Of a DNA stretch of 44,835 nucleotides, positions 17,738 to 26,449 are shown one piece after another (within the stretch, counting starts at the first letter, position 1; every line of letters starts with the position of its first letter). Made by a program: the position numbers and the translations under genes. Location: assembly GCA_001587575.1 (NCBI GenBank), contig LNJC01000007.1, forward strand, positions 1-44,835, written 5' to 3'. The notes below the pieces were generated by a model. The model ran no database searches and was not told where the DNA came from. It saw only the letters and a program-made list of their open reading frames with translations. Source of the DNA: Candidatus Methanofastidiosum methylothiophilum (GTDB taxonomy: Archaea > Methanobacteriota_B > Thermococci > Methanofastidiosales > Methanofastidiosaceae).

Positions 17738-18106
17738 TCAAATTACTTTAGATATTTCATCAGCCGCTCTTTTCATATCTAGGAAAACTAATCCTAATTT
17801 TGCATCTTTTCTAGCCAAAGCAGTTAGTACAGCTTCTTCTCCTGCGCCCATTAGGACAATGTAACCATTTTGTCCTTTGACAAAGACCTCTTCAAGACTT
17901 CCTTTCATCAGCTCTTTAGAGGTTCTTTCGCCCAAAGATAACATAGCTGCAGACATAGCAGCTACTCTGTCTTCTTCAACGTCTTTTGGTAAAGCGCTTG
18001 CTATTACCAACCCATCTGTTGAAACTATAGCAGAGGCTTCAATATCGGGGGAGGTCCCACCAAGATCTTTCAACATTTCAGTTAATTTTTCCATTCGACT
18101 TGCCAT
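17738..18106 (-). CDS. Roadblock/LC7 domain protein
   Basis: A 122-residue single-domain roadblock protein: an N-terminal helix (MEKLTEMLKDLGG), the EASAIVSTDGLVIASALP strand pair, the helix AAMSAAMLSLGERTSKEL and the strands EEVFVKGQNGYIVLMGAG. In prokaryotes these dimerise and usually serve as regulatory partners of small Ras-like GTPases, sometimes within surface-motility or polarity modules; no GTPase gene is seen in this window. GGTGAT precedes the ATG. It follows the unknown 162-residue gene after 15 nt, so the two are probably translated from one message. Confidence 0.9.
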   Translation of the reverse strand: MASRMEKLTEMLKDLGGTSPDIEASAIVSTDGLVIASALPKDVEEDRVAAMSAAMLSLGERTSKELMKGSLEEVFVKGQNGYIVLMGAGEEAVLTALARKDAKLGLVFLDMKRAADEISKVI

Positions 18107-18121
18107 AAAATCACCATTGTA

Positions 18122-18610
18122 TTAATCTTTAAATTTCTCAAATGAAACTAAACATGGGTTTTCTTTGTTGAAATTAAATTTATACATGTACTTAAGAGAT
18201 TCTCCTTCTTTATTATATTCCATTGCCCCAAGTAATGTTATGGCCCTGAGACATGCTATTTCTTTTGATTCGTCAATTAATCTTGAACAGTGAGATTTAT
18301 AGGGGCAGTTAATAGCTTTAAAAGTAAAATTACTATCATCACCTTCCATTTCGAAATCAGCACTATTAAAAAATTCGGCTTTGACAAGTGCATCAATAAA
18401 CATTTTTGCAGTATTATACGGGCTCAGCCCTTTCTGGAATTCCATACCGAGATCTTTCCAAGATTCAATGAAAGGTCGAATGGCTATAGTTCCCCATCTC
18501 CTGTAAAAAAGCTTAGGTTTATCAAAGAATATATTTGCAGTGTTTTCAACACCGTAAAGCCATGCATTCATTATTGTGCTGGTATATTTCAATTTTACAT
18601 TTATGTCCAT
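18122..18610 (-). CDS. Conserved-looking cytoplasmic protein of unknown family with a Cys cluster
   Basis: A 162-residue protein encoded directly upstream of the roadblock gene (15 nt). It has no signal or membrane segment. An N-terminal aromatic-rich part (FFDKPKLFYRRWG) is followed by a NCPYKSHC pair and two later cysteines (IACLRA and NPCLVSFE), which could bind a metal or ligand. The CPYKSHC...C pattern is loosely reminiscent of the Cys region of V4R hydrocarbon-binding domains, but I cannot assign the family. Its tight pairing with a roadblock protein suggests they act together. Confidence 0.7.
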   Translation of the reverse strand: MDINVKLKYTSTIMNAWLYGVENTANIFFDKPKLFYRRWGTIAIRPFIESWKDLGMEFQKGLSPYNTAKMFIDALVKAEFFNSADFEMEGDDSNFTFKAINCPYKSHCSRLIDESKEIACLRAITLLGAMEYNKEGESLKYMYKFNFNKENPCLVSFEKFKD

Positions 18611-18757
18611 TTAATTCACCTTTGAGAATTTCGCGATTTATAATCAATCTATAATTAAACTTTTCATATTTAAAGCTTTTCCTTAAATTTAATTTAAAAA
18701 AATAATACATATTTATAGTAAAATCAAATATATAAAAATCTTTATATTATAGTCAAT

Positions 18758-20029
18758 TCACTTTAGTATACCAAATTTGCACGAATCGATACATTTCTTG
18801 CATCTTATGCATTCTGCTTGATCTAAATTTCCGTTTGCAATTGCATCTGTTTCGCATACTCTGTCACATAATGTACATTTTTTGCATCCGTTTTTCATTT
18901 TAATTTTATATATTGAAAATTTAGAGAAAATTGCCAATACTGCACCATATGGACAAATATATCTACAAAAAGGTCTTGAAATTAATAAAGAGGTTCCAGA
19001 TACTATTGCAATTGAGATTATACCATATAAAGTAAAATTAAATCCAAATAAATAAGAAAATGGATCAATTTTTTGGAAAAATGGATATCTAGAATAGAAT
19101 ACTACCCCCACGATTACTAGTGCAAATAAATATTTGAAATATTTTAGAATTTTATCCAATTTGTGAGGCATCCTAAATTTTGTTAATTTAGTACCAATAT
19201 CATTCAAAAATTGTTGCCATGCCCCAATAGGACATGCATACCCACAAAATATTCTCCCAAATAGTATAGTAACCCCTAGGGGTAAGAAAAATAACATTAA
19301 CCAGTAAAGATAATTTCCTTTTATGGCGCCTATTAAATAAAGAGAAAGTTGTTGCAAAGATCCTACTACACACAGGCAACCCCCGCGGATAAATCCAAGG
19401 TATACTAAAGATATCCCCAATGCAAAATATCTTATCTCTTTTCTCTTAAATCTGAAAAAATATAATATCCCTAGAATCATCAGACCAAATGTGACTAAAA
19501 GATCTTCTTTTAATATTTTTTCAAGACTATTTTTTGATTCTATGCTTTCTAATTGGTGAGTTGAATTAATTACGGCATTTTCGCCATATCTCCTCTTATT
19601 AGATTCAATGAATAAAGCTTCGGCTTTTTCTTTAACCATACTGTTTGTTATGCCATATGGTCTTAAGCTCTCTACTTTTGTTTTTGGCGAAACATTTATT
19701 CTTAAACTTTCCATCAAATCTTGGGTATCTATTGAATAGGCTTTTGCAACTTCTTCAAGAGTCATTGTTTTTATTGTACTACCTTTAATCTCAGGAAGGT
19801 TTAACTCTATAGGTACAGTTGGAGTTTCTTTTTGATTAGTTAATGGCGAAGGTTCTGACCTATCACAAATTCGATTATTGTTAGTATCAATGTATTTTCC
19901 ACAATCGCCAGGGTAAACACAACTAGAATCTTTTTCTCCAAATGGACAGTCATCCCAAGAGTAAATGAAGTTAAAGCCAATAGTATTAATAATTAAGAAT
20001 GTAAGTAAAAATACTAAAGTTTTTTTCAT
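18758..20029 (-). CDS. NapH-like membrane polyferredoxin (4Fe-4S)
   Basis: A 423-residue membrane protein. The ATG at 20027 is chosen because MKKTLVFLLTFLIIN is a normal signal anchor; a longer frame to 20089 exists. Outside the first helix lies a short Cys-rich part (CPFGEKDSSC, CGKYIDTNNNRICD) with an EF-hand-like acidic loop. Then come about 90 residues of soluble helices and five or so membrane helices with two CxxxCP signatures, FCGYACPIGAW and FCRYICPYGAV, as in NapH/NosR/RdxA relatives. The C-terminus holds two cytoplasmic 4Fe-4S clusters (CKKCTLCDRVC, CIRCKKCIDSC). The family passes electrons across or along the membrane; the donor and acceptor here are unknown. Confidence 0.85.
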   Translation of the reverse strand: MKKTLVFLLTFLIINTIGFNFIYSWDDCPFGEKDSSCVYPGDCGKYIDTNNNRICDRSEPSPLTNQKETPTVPIELNLPEIKGSTIKTMTLEEVAKAYSIDTQDLMESLRINVSPKTKVESLRPYGITNSMVKEKAEALFIESNKRRYGENAVINSTHQLESIESKNSLEKILKEDLLVTFGLMILGILYFFRFKRKEIRYFALGISLVYLGFIRGGCLCVVGSLQQLSLYLIGAIKGNYLYWLMLFFLPLGVTILFGRIFCGYACPIGAWQQFLNDIGTKLTKFRMPHKLDKILKYFKYLFALVIVGVVFYSRYPFFQKIDPFSYLFGFNFTLYGIISIAIVSGTSLLISRPFCRYICPYGAVLAIFSKFSIYKIKMKNGCKKCTLCDRVCETDAIANGNLDQAECIRCKKCIDSCKFGILK

Positions 20030-20243
20030 ATCGTCACTGAAATAGCCATTATAAGTCCATATAAAAAGGTATTCCAGATTTATTCCCAAATTAATCCATA
20101 TTTGATAAAATAATATATTGGGATCTAATTAACGATAAACTATATTATTCTATTATTTATTGATTATATTAAATAGGCTAATTAAAAAATAACAAATTAT
20201 ACTTTACATAAATAGTTAAATAAAGATTACTTGTAGAAAATTT

Positions 20244-20699
20244 ATGAAAGAAAAAATAATTATTTCATTTTTAGTAATAGCTACCCTGGTGTCAGCAACA
20301 TATTTAGCTATGTTGCCCCCCAGGAACGCGGAAACAGTTGAATTTCAAACAGTACTAAAGGGACAATATTCAGGCATCTCTAATAGGGAAACTATTATAA
20401 TAAACAGTAAAGAAGAATGGACTACTTTTATGAGGAATTTTAATTACAGTTCTCAAGACTTAGGAATAGAAGATATTACTTTTGAAGAAGGCCGTTATAC
20501 CTATATAGTAGTTACTATGGGCGAAAATCAGACAACTGGTTATGAGATAGAAATAAAGGAAGTATATGAATATAAAGATCATATAAAACTTTACGTTATA
20601 CGAGAAGTTCCCTGCGCGGGATGTATCCTAGAAGAGAAAATAACTAGGCCTTTTCACATAATAAAGATAGCAAAAACTAACAAAGACATACTCCGTTAA
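20244..20699 (+). CDS. PrcB-C-domain secreted or anchored protein
   Basis: A 151-residue protein with an N-terminal hydrophobic segment (IIISFLVIATLVSATYLAML, residues 5-24) and an outside domain like the PrcB C-terminal domain. Visible marks are KEEWTTFMRNF, YTYIVVTMGENQTTGYEIEI and the terminal TRPFHIIKIAK. In spirochaetes the domain occurs in a partner of the PrtP protease; archaeal and bacterial stand-alone versions have unknown roles. A CAGC pair (EVPCAGCILEE) sits where the family has a proline turn and might form a disulfide. The gene is divergent from the polyferredoxin gene. Confidence 0.75.
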   Translation: MKEKIIISFLVIATLVSATYLAMLPPRNAETVEFQTVLKGQYSGISNRETIIINSKEEWTTFMRNFNYSSQDLGIEDITFEEGRYTYIVVTMGENQTTGYEIEIKEVYEYKDHIKLYVIREVPCAGCILEEKITRPFHIIKIAKTNKDILR

Positions 20700-20804
20700 T
20701 TTTTTAAATAGTTTTTAATTACTTAGAACAAATAATAGTGTTTTTATTTGGATAGTGCGTTATTTAAAACAATTAATATTCACTTAAAAATAAAAGGTGA
20801 TAAT

Positions 20805-22439
20805 ATGGCGAATATAAAACAACCTATGGGGATTCAGCCTGAAGGATCCCAAAGATATACAGGAAAAGATGCTCTTAGAATGAATATTATGGCTGGGAAA
20901 ATAGTTGCAGAAATAATAAAGACCACTCTAGGCCCAAGAGGTATGGATAAGATGCTCGTGGAGTACACGGGGGACGTAATGATAACTAATGACGGTGCAA
21001 CTATTCTAAACAAGATAGACATATCTCATCCAGCTGCTAAAATGATAGTTGAAGTGGCAAGAACTCAAGATCAAGAAGTAGGAGACGGAACTACCACAGC
21101 AGTAGTTTTGGCTGGAGAATTATTAAAAAAGGCAGAAGGATTGCTTGATCAAGATGTTCACGTATCTACAATAACAAATGGATATAATATTGCTACAGAA
21201 AAGGCCATTGAAATACTAAAAGAATTAGGGGAAAAAATAACAATTGACAATGAAAAAATTCTCTTAGAAGTTGCAAAAACTTCTATGACTGGCAAAGCCG
21301 CCGAAAAATCTATTGAAAAATTAGCTAAAATTGCAGTTGATGCAGTAAAAATTGCTACAAGCACAGAGGATGGGATTAATTCAGTTTCAAAGAATGATAT
21401 AAAAATAACAATTAAAGAGGGAGGAGGCTTAGAAGATTCCGCCATAGTCAAGGGACTACTAGTAGACGAAAATAGGGCTTCTGACTCCATGCCTCAGAAA
21501 ATTAAAAATGCAAAAATTGCCATACTTACTAACTCAATAGAAGTTAAAAAAACAGGTATTGATGCAAAAATAAGAATTACCTCGCCAGAAAATATGCAGG
21601 CATTTCTAGATCAAGAAGAGTTTATGCTAAAAAGAATGATTGACAGGATTACTAACGCTGGAGCAAATGTAGTAATATGTCAAAAATCAATAGACGAAAC
21701 TGCACTTCACTTCCTTTCAAAAGCGGGAGTATACGCCCTTAAAAGCGTAAGTGAAAAAGAGATAAAGAAAATATCAAAGGTCACCGGTGCTAGAATAGTT
21801 AATATGGCTCTTGATCTTGAACCAAGTGATTTGGGAAAGGCAGAATTAGTTGAAGAGAGAAAAGTTAGTGACGAATATATGACTTTTATTGAAGGTTGTC
21901 AAGATCCAAAAGCTGCAAGTATACTAGTTAGAGGCGGAACTAAACAATTTGTTGAGACTGTAGAAAGGGCGCTTGATGATGCAATAGGCGTATTAATTGC
22001 TGTTGTTAAGGAAGGAATTATCTGCACTGGTGCGGGTTCAACTGAAATGGAAATTGCAAAAAGATTGTCTGTATTTGCAAACACTTTGAAGGGAAGAGAA
22101 CAACTTGCAGTAAAGGCATTTGCTGAAGCTTTAGAAGGAGTCCCAAAGGCGATTGCAGAGAATTCAGGCCTTGATATGATAGATATACTTGTAAATTTAA
22201 GAGCTGCACATAACAAAGATAATAGCAAGAATATGGGAATAAACATCAAAAATGGGAAAATAGAAGATATGTTAAAGGCGGGAGTAGTTGAACCTCTTAA
22301 GTTAAAAGAACAGGCGATAAAAAGCGCTTCTGAATCTGCAGTAATGATACTAAGAATAGATGATGTGCTTGCCGGAAGAGAATTGGCCAAATCTGAAGCT
22401 AACAGAGGTATGACCAGAGCGGCTCAAGACATGATGTAA
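20805..22439 (+). CDS. Thermosome subunit (group II chaperonin)
   Basis: A 544-residue ATP-driven chaperonin subunit that folds proteins inside an eight- or nine-fold double ring. The start is the ATG at 20805, with GGTGA four nt upstream; a TTG extension to 20748 adds only non-homologous residues. Signature stretches are TLGPRGMDKMLV, ITNDGATILN, ISHPAAKMIVE, the ATP site QEVGDGTTTAVVLAGEL, the apical part and GAGSTEMEIAKRL. It lacks the Gly-Gly-Met repeat tail of many thermosomes and ends in MTRAAQDMM. It is the only chaperonin subunit in the window; other subunits may lie elsewhere. A T-rich run follows the stop. Confidence 0.96.
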   Translation: MANIKQPMGIQPEGSQRYTGKDALRMNIMAGKIVAEIIKTTLGPRGMDKMLVEYTGDVMITNDGATILNKIDISHPAAKMIVEVARTQDQEVGDGTTTAVVLAGELLKKAEGLLDQDVHVSTITNGYNIATEKAIEILKELGEKITIDNEKILLEVAKTSMTGKAAEKSIEKLAKIAVDAVKIATSTEDGINSVSKNDIKITIKEGGGLEDSAIVKGLLVDENRASDSMPQKIKNAKIAILTNSIEVKKTGIDAKIRITSPENMQAFLDQEEFMLKRMIDRITNAGANVVICQKSIDETALHFLSKAGVYALKSVSEKEIKKISKVTGARIVNMALDLEPSDLGKAELVEERKVSDEYMTFIEGCQDPKAASILVRGGTKQFVETVERALDDAIGVLIAVVKEGIICTGAGSTEMEIAKRLSVFANTLKGREQLAVKAFAEALEGVPKAIAENSGLDMIDILVNLRAAHNKDNSKNMGINIKNGKIEDMLKAGVVEPLKLKEQAIKSASESAVMILRIDDVLAGRELAKSEANRGMTRAAQDMM

Positions 22440-22440
22440 A

Positions 22441-22470
22441 TTTATTTTCATTTTATTATTCTATTTTATT
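22441..22470 (+). terminator. T-rich terminator after the thermosome gene
   Basis: Immediately after the thermosome stop comes a run of T tracts broken by single A or C bases. Archaeal RNA polymerase terminates at such oligo-T stretches without needing a hairpin. The rest of the gap up to 22706 is AT-rich and no gene was seen in it. Confidence 0.4.
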
Positions 22471-22706
22471 CCCGAATTTTAAATATGCTATAAAATAAAT
22501 TTATAAGAATAACAATTTATGATTTGCATATTACTAATTCATTTTCAAATCGAGTAACATTACAGTTTTTTGGGCAGAGATTAAATATAGATAAAATATC
22601 AAAAGATTTCTATATTATTAATTGAAATTATTCTTTACCTATGAATAAATAAGAAGGTCAAAGATATTTATCCATCTGCCACTTTAATAAAAAAAATTAA
22701 AAAATA

Positions 22707-23156
22707 TTATTTTGGAATTAAAACTCTATCAATCATGTGGCATATCCCGTTAGAACATAAAATGTCAGGTTTTATAACCACTGAACTTTCAAGCATGACT
22801 GTTTCAATTTCATCTGAACCTGCAGTTGCTTTTGCAGAAGATATTTTAAGTTCTTTACCTTGTAATGTTTTAAGTTTTGTCATTTCGCTTTGCATTCCAG
22901 ATCTCTCTCTTAGTTGGGAAAGATCATATTTACCAGAAACAACGTGATACTTCAATATTTCAGCTAACTTAGCTTTATCTTTTAATAAACCTTCAACTGT
23001 TCCTGCCGGTAGTGCAGCAAATGCACTATCCTGAGGTGCAAAAACTGTAAATGGGCCTGGCCCACTTAGTGCTTCAACTAAACCCGCTGCTTTTACAGCT
23101 TCTACTAACGTTTTAAAATTACCTGCGGCAATTGCCGTTTCAACTATATTTTTCAT
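22707..23156 (-). CDS. Fasciclin (FAS1) domain protein without signal peptide
   Basis: A 149-residue protein consisting of one complete FAS1 domain: [20 protein letters not shown], the H1 box [17 protein letters not shown], the YHVVSGKYD motif and the closing H2 box [23 protein letters not shown]1 domains normally mediate adhesion at the cell surface. Here the protein begins [15 protein letters not shown] with no leader, so it is predicted to stay inside the cell unless an unusual export route exists. The ATG at 23154 has GGGTGA five nt upstream; a GTG three codons earlier overlaps that ribosome site and is less likely. C135 and C140 could pair. Confidence 0.9.
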   Translation of the reverse strand: MKNIVETAIAAGNFKTLVEAVKAAGLVEALSGPGPFTVFAPQDSAFAALPAGTVEGLLKDKAKLAEILKYHVVSGKYDLSQLRERSGMQSEMTKLKTLQGKELKISSAKATAGSDEIETVMLESSVVIKPDILCSNGICHMIDRVLIPK

Positions 23157-23338
23157 TTTATTCACCCTTTTAATATGGGAAATGATAATACTTAAGTTTT
23201 ACGATTATTTATTAAATAAATATAGAAAATAATATTATAATAAATAATATTAATAATAAATAGTGAGATTTATTTTATTTCTAATAAGGTAATTTATTTT
23301 TCACTAAAATCTAGATAAAGTAATATTTAATCGGTAAA

Positions 23339-23350
23339 ACTTATATATTA
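23339..23350 (+). promoter_or_regulatory. TATA box region of the SNF-family transporter gene
   Basis: ACTTATATATTA, preceded by a purine-rich GGTAAA that could act as a BRE, about 85 nt before the chosen ATG at 23430. This implies a leader of roughly 55-60 nt, longer than for its neighbours. Confidence 0.4.
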
Positions 23351-23429
23351 GTTAATAAAAAATTAGACAATGTCTTGATAAACTAAGTCAAACTTGGTAT
23401 ATTGGGATAAATTAAAAGGAGGTTTGAAA

Positions 23430-24749
23430 ATGGAAAGAGAAACATGGGGTAGTAAAACAGGTTTCTGGTTGGCTGCTGCTGGTTCAGCAATCGGCTTAGG
23501 AAATATTTGGCGTTTCCCCTATCTTACCGGTGCAAATGGTGGAGCTGCATTCGTATTAGTATATCTACTATTAGTCTTCACTATTGGTGTTTCTGTAATG
23601 CTCGCCGAATTTGTAATTGGTAGGTCAACAAATCTTAATCCAGTTGGAGCATTTGCAAAACTTAAAGGAGGAGCTTGGCCTATTGTGGGATGGATGGGAG
23701 TAGCGGCAGGATTTATAATATTGTCATATTATTCCGTTATTGGAGGATGGACTATAAAGTACATAATTAGTTCATTTACTGGACTGATTAGCCCAACTAC
23801 AGATACTACAAGTTACTTCCTTGGATTTATAGGAAACGGTCCACAAACTATTTTGTTCCACGCGCTATTTATGGCTGCTACAATATACGTAGTTTACAGA
23901 GGTGTGGGTAAGGGTATTGAAGGATGGTGTAAAATATTAATGCCTGCACTGTTCTTACTATTATTAATACTGATAGTTAGAGCTGTAACTTTGCCGGGCG
24001 CGGGTGCAGGAATAAGCTTCTACTTAAATCCAGATTTTTCAAAGATTACAAGTAAGACTTTACTAGCAGCACTTGGACAGGCATTTTTCTCACTTTCTCT
24101 AGGAATGGGAGCTATGATTACATATGGAAGTTACATTTCCAAAAAAGTTTCATTACCACAATCTGCAGCAACAGTTACTTTTCTTGATACAGCAATCGCA
24201 TTTTTGGCAGGTTTTGTAATATTCCCAACAGTTTTTGCATTTGGTATACAACCAGGTGCAGGGCCAGGGCTAACATTCATTACACTACCTAGCGTATTTG
24301 CAATGATGCCAGGAGGACAAATATGGTCTGCGCTATTCTTCTTACTTCTGTTTATAGCCGCTTTGACTTCTGCAATTTCTTTGCTTGAAGTAGTAGTAGC
24401 ATATGTAACAGATGCACAAGGATGGCCAAGACATAAAGCTGCATTAGTTATTGGTGCAGCGATATTCCTCTTAGGAATACCCTCGGCTTTATCAAATGGG
24501 GCAGTTCCAATAAATGTCTTTGGAATGGGTTTCTTAGACGCTATGGACTTCCTAGCTTCTAATATTCTCCTTCCACTTGGAGGCATATTCATTGCATTGT
24601 TTGCTGGTTGGATAATCAAAGACATTGCAAAGAAGGAAACAACTTCAGAAGGACCTTTCCCATTAGAAAAAGTTTGGATGTGGATATGTAGAATAGTTGC
24701 CCCATTGGCAATATTAATCATATTCCTCGGTGGTCTTGGACTATTCTAA
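23430..24749 (+). CDS. Sodium-dependent transporter of the SNF (NSS) family
   Basis: A 439-residue membrane transporter of the neurotransmitter:sodium symporter family, which in prokaryotes imports amino acids with Na+. The diagnostic first helix is clear: WGSKTGFWLAAAGSAIGLGN then IWRFPYLTGANGGAAF. About eleven hydrophobic segments follow, and FFSLSLGMGAMITYGSYI matches the sodium/substrate region of helix 6. The start is the ATG at 23430, since GGAGG lies seven nt upstream and the longer frame adds non-family residues. The substrate cannot be told from the sequence. A T tract after the stop precedes the AlaX gene. Confidence 0.93.
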   Translation: MERETWGSKTGFWLAAAGSAIGLGNIWRFPYLTGANGGAAFVLVYLLLVFTIGVSVMLAEFVIGRSTNLNPVGAFAKLKGGAWPIVGWMGVAAGFIILSYYSVIGGWTIKYIISSFTGLISPTTDTTSYFLGFIGNGPQTILFHALFMAATIYVVYRGVGKGIEGWCKILMPALFLLLLILIVRAVTLPGAGAGISFYLNPDFSKITSKTLLAALGQAFFSLSLGMGAMITYGSYISKKVSLPQSAATVTFLDTAIAFLAGFVIFPTVFAFGIQPGAGPGLTFITLPSVFAMMPGGQIWSALFFLLLFIAALTSAISLLEVVVAYVTDAQGWPRHKAALVIGAAIFLLGIPSALSNGAVPINVFGMGFLDAMDFLASNILLPLGGIFIALFAGWIIKDIAKKETTSEGPFPLEKVWMWICRIVAPLAILIIFLGGLGLF

Positions 24750-24750
24750 A

Positions 24751-24772
24751 TTTATTTATTTTTTCTTTTTTT
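24751..24772 (+). terminator. T-tract terminator after the SNF transporter
   Basis: A 22-nt run that is nearly all T directly follows the stop codon, as expected for archaeal intrinsic termination. The AlaX gene begins 22 nt later with GGTGA at its ribosome site, so some readthrough is possible. Confidence 0.4.
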
Positions 24773-24793
24773 AAATTAATTTCTGGTGAGTTA

Positions 24794-25507
24794 ATGGCAG
24801 ACTGTTTGTATACGGAAAATTCTTACCTTAAAGAATTCGATGCTAAAGTTACTTCTGCTAAAGGGAAATACATAATTTTAGACAAAACTTCATTCTATCC
24901 AAATAGTGGAGGTGTAGAGTGGGATACTGGCAAGATTTCCAACAGAAAAGATGGGAAAGTATACAATGTGATATACGTAGGTAAATTTGAAGGAGATATA
25001 AGCCACGAAATCGATAAAGAGGGGCTTAATGCAGGCGACGAAGTTCATTGTGTTATAGACTGGGAAAGAAGATACAAGTTAATGAGATACCACACTGCGG
25101 CCCACTTGATATCTGGAATATTTAACAGAAAATACAATTTGTTAATAACAGGCAATCAACTTACCCCAGATAAAGGGAGAATAGATCTAAATATGGAGAA
25201 ATTTGATATTGATTTTATAAAAAAGATAATCGATGAAGCTAATGAATTTATTAACAAAGACCTATCAGTAGATATTTATTACAAAGACATTGAAGAAGCT
25301 AAAAAGGATCCTTCTCTTTTCAAGCTTGCTGTTGGGTTTCCTCACGAAGTGAAAAATCTAAGAATTGTAGATATTCGAGGGTTCGATGCCCAAGCTGATG
25401 GCGGGTGTCATGTCAAAAGCTTGAAGGAAATAGGAAAAATTACTTTTCTTGAAGCTATTAATAAGGGGAAGAATAATAGAAGGATTTATTTCATTCTTGA
25501 AGATTAG
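24794..25507 (+). CDS. alaX: Alanyl-tRNA editing protein AlaX
   Basis: A 237-residue stand-alone editing enzyme that hydrolyses mischarged Ser- or Gly-tRNA(Ala). The N-terminal half is the AlaX-M type extra domain with TSFYPNSGGVEWDTG; the editing site has the zinc HxxxH (H100, H104 in RYHTAAHLI). The second metal motif reads DGGCHVKSLKEIG (C205-H206), where relatives have GGTHV followed by a conserved Glu-Ile-Gly; the threonine is replaced by cysteine and the position of the AlaRS cysteine is D202. This may be a variant metal site. GGTGA precedes the ATG. Confidence 0.9.
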   Translation: MADCLYTENSYLKEFDAKVTSAKGKYIILDKTSFYPNSGGVEWDTGKISNRKDGKVYNVIYVGKFEGDISHEIDKEGLNAGDEVHCVIDWERRYKLMRYHTAAHLISGIFNRKYNLLITGNQLTPDKGRIDLNMEKFDIDFIKKIIDEANEFINKDLSVDIYYKDIEEAKKDPSLFKLAVGFPHEVKNLRIVDIRGFDAQADGGCHVKSLKEIGKITFLEAINKGKNNRRIYFILED

Positions 25508-25543
25508 GAATAATTTAATAAACATAATATTTACTTTCATCTT

Positions 25544-26428
25544 ATGAAAAAGGATTATTGGACTATTGTTATATCTGCGATTTTTTTTGGTCTAATAATT
25601 CCAGGAGGGCAATACTTCTCAAATTTAGGATTCTCTCTTTATGAAATATCGGTATACTCATTGTTTTTCCTTTTTATTTTTACGTTGCCAATTATTTTAA
25701 TTAGAAAATCTTTTCCCATTAGGAGAGGTAATCTTGTTTTTTTTATATTATATGGACTTATTGGAGCGTTATTACAACTTACACAATTTGGAGGCGTTAT
25801 TTTTGGAACTCCTGTAGCTATAGTTGCTCTTTTACTTTATACACAACCGATTTGGACAACTTTTTTTGGAAGACTCATCCTAAATGAGGAAATCTCTAAG
25901 ATAAAAATATTTTCTGTAGTAATTGCATTTCTTGGGGTAATTTTCTTATTATCTCCTTGGAATATAGATAATATTGGGAATACAAAAGGATTAGTATCAT
26001 CTTTGCTTGCTGGAATATTTCTTTCTCTATGGGTAATTTTTGCTAGAAAAACTGGAATTAATAAAGATTATTATATTAATACTCTTTCTGCATATTCTTT
26101 TTTATCTCTGCTCTGGTTAATACTCCTATTCCCTCTAATTAAAATATTATATAACAGTTACTACCTAACTAGATTATCTTATAACTTCCCGATTAGTTAC
26201 TGGATATATTTTGGAGTATTCTGTTTAATTTCTGCATTTATGCCCAACTCATTATTCTACAAAGCTATGGAAAAGGTAGAAGCGTCAAAAGCAGGAGTAA
26301 TACTTCTCCTAGAGCCAGTTGTAGCCTCAATAGTTGCAATGATTATTTTTAGTCAATATCTAACATCAAGTAGTTTTTTTGGTGGAGGATTAATTCTTTT
26401 ATCAAATTATTTGGCTATAAAAGAGTAG
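25544..26428 (+). CDS. EamA/DMT-family transporter
   Basis: A 294-residue membrane protein with about ten hydrophobic segments and two EamA repeats. The first repeat ends RLILNEEISKIKIFSVVIAF and the second reads KVEASKAGVILLLEPVVASI, the family's well-known Glu-Pro motif before helix 9. It is only distantly similar to the EamA protein at 15.0 kb, so the two probably carry different substrates. It follows alaX after 36 nt and precedes the QueG-like gene by 21 nt on the same strand, so it may be part of a loose operon. Confidence 0.85.
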   Translation: MKKDYWTIVISAIFFGLIIPGGQYFSNLGFSLYEISVYSLFFLFIFTLPIILIRKSFPIRRGNLVFFILYGLIGALLQLTQFGGVIFGTPVAIVALLLYTQPIWTTFFGRLILNEEISKIKIFSVVIAFLGVIFLLSPWNIDNIGNTKGLVSSLLAGIFLSLWVIFARKTGINKDYYINTLSAYSFLSLLWLILLFPLIKILYNSYYLTRLSYNFPISYWIYFGVFCLISAFMPNSLFYKAMEKVEASKAGVILLLEPVVASIVAMIIFSQYLTSSSFFGGGLILLSNYLAIKE

Positions 26429-26449
26429 TTAAAGTCTAAAGATATTTAA

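Noticed and set aside
20834..22390. Long minus-strand frames inside the thermosome gene
   Set aside because: They are antisense shadows of a strongly coding, well-recognised gene, with low-complexity Ser/Ile-rich translations.
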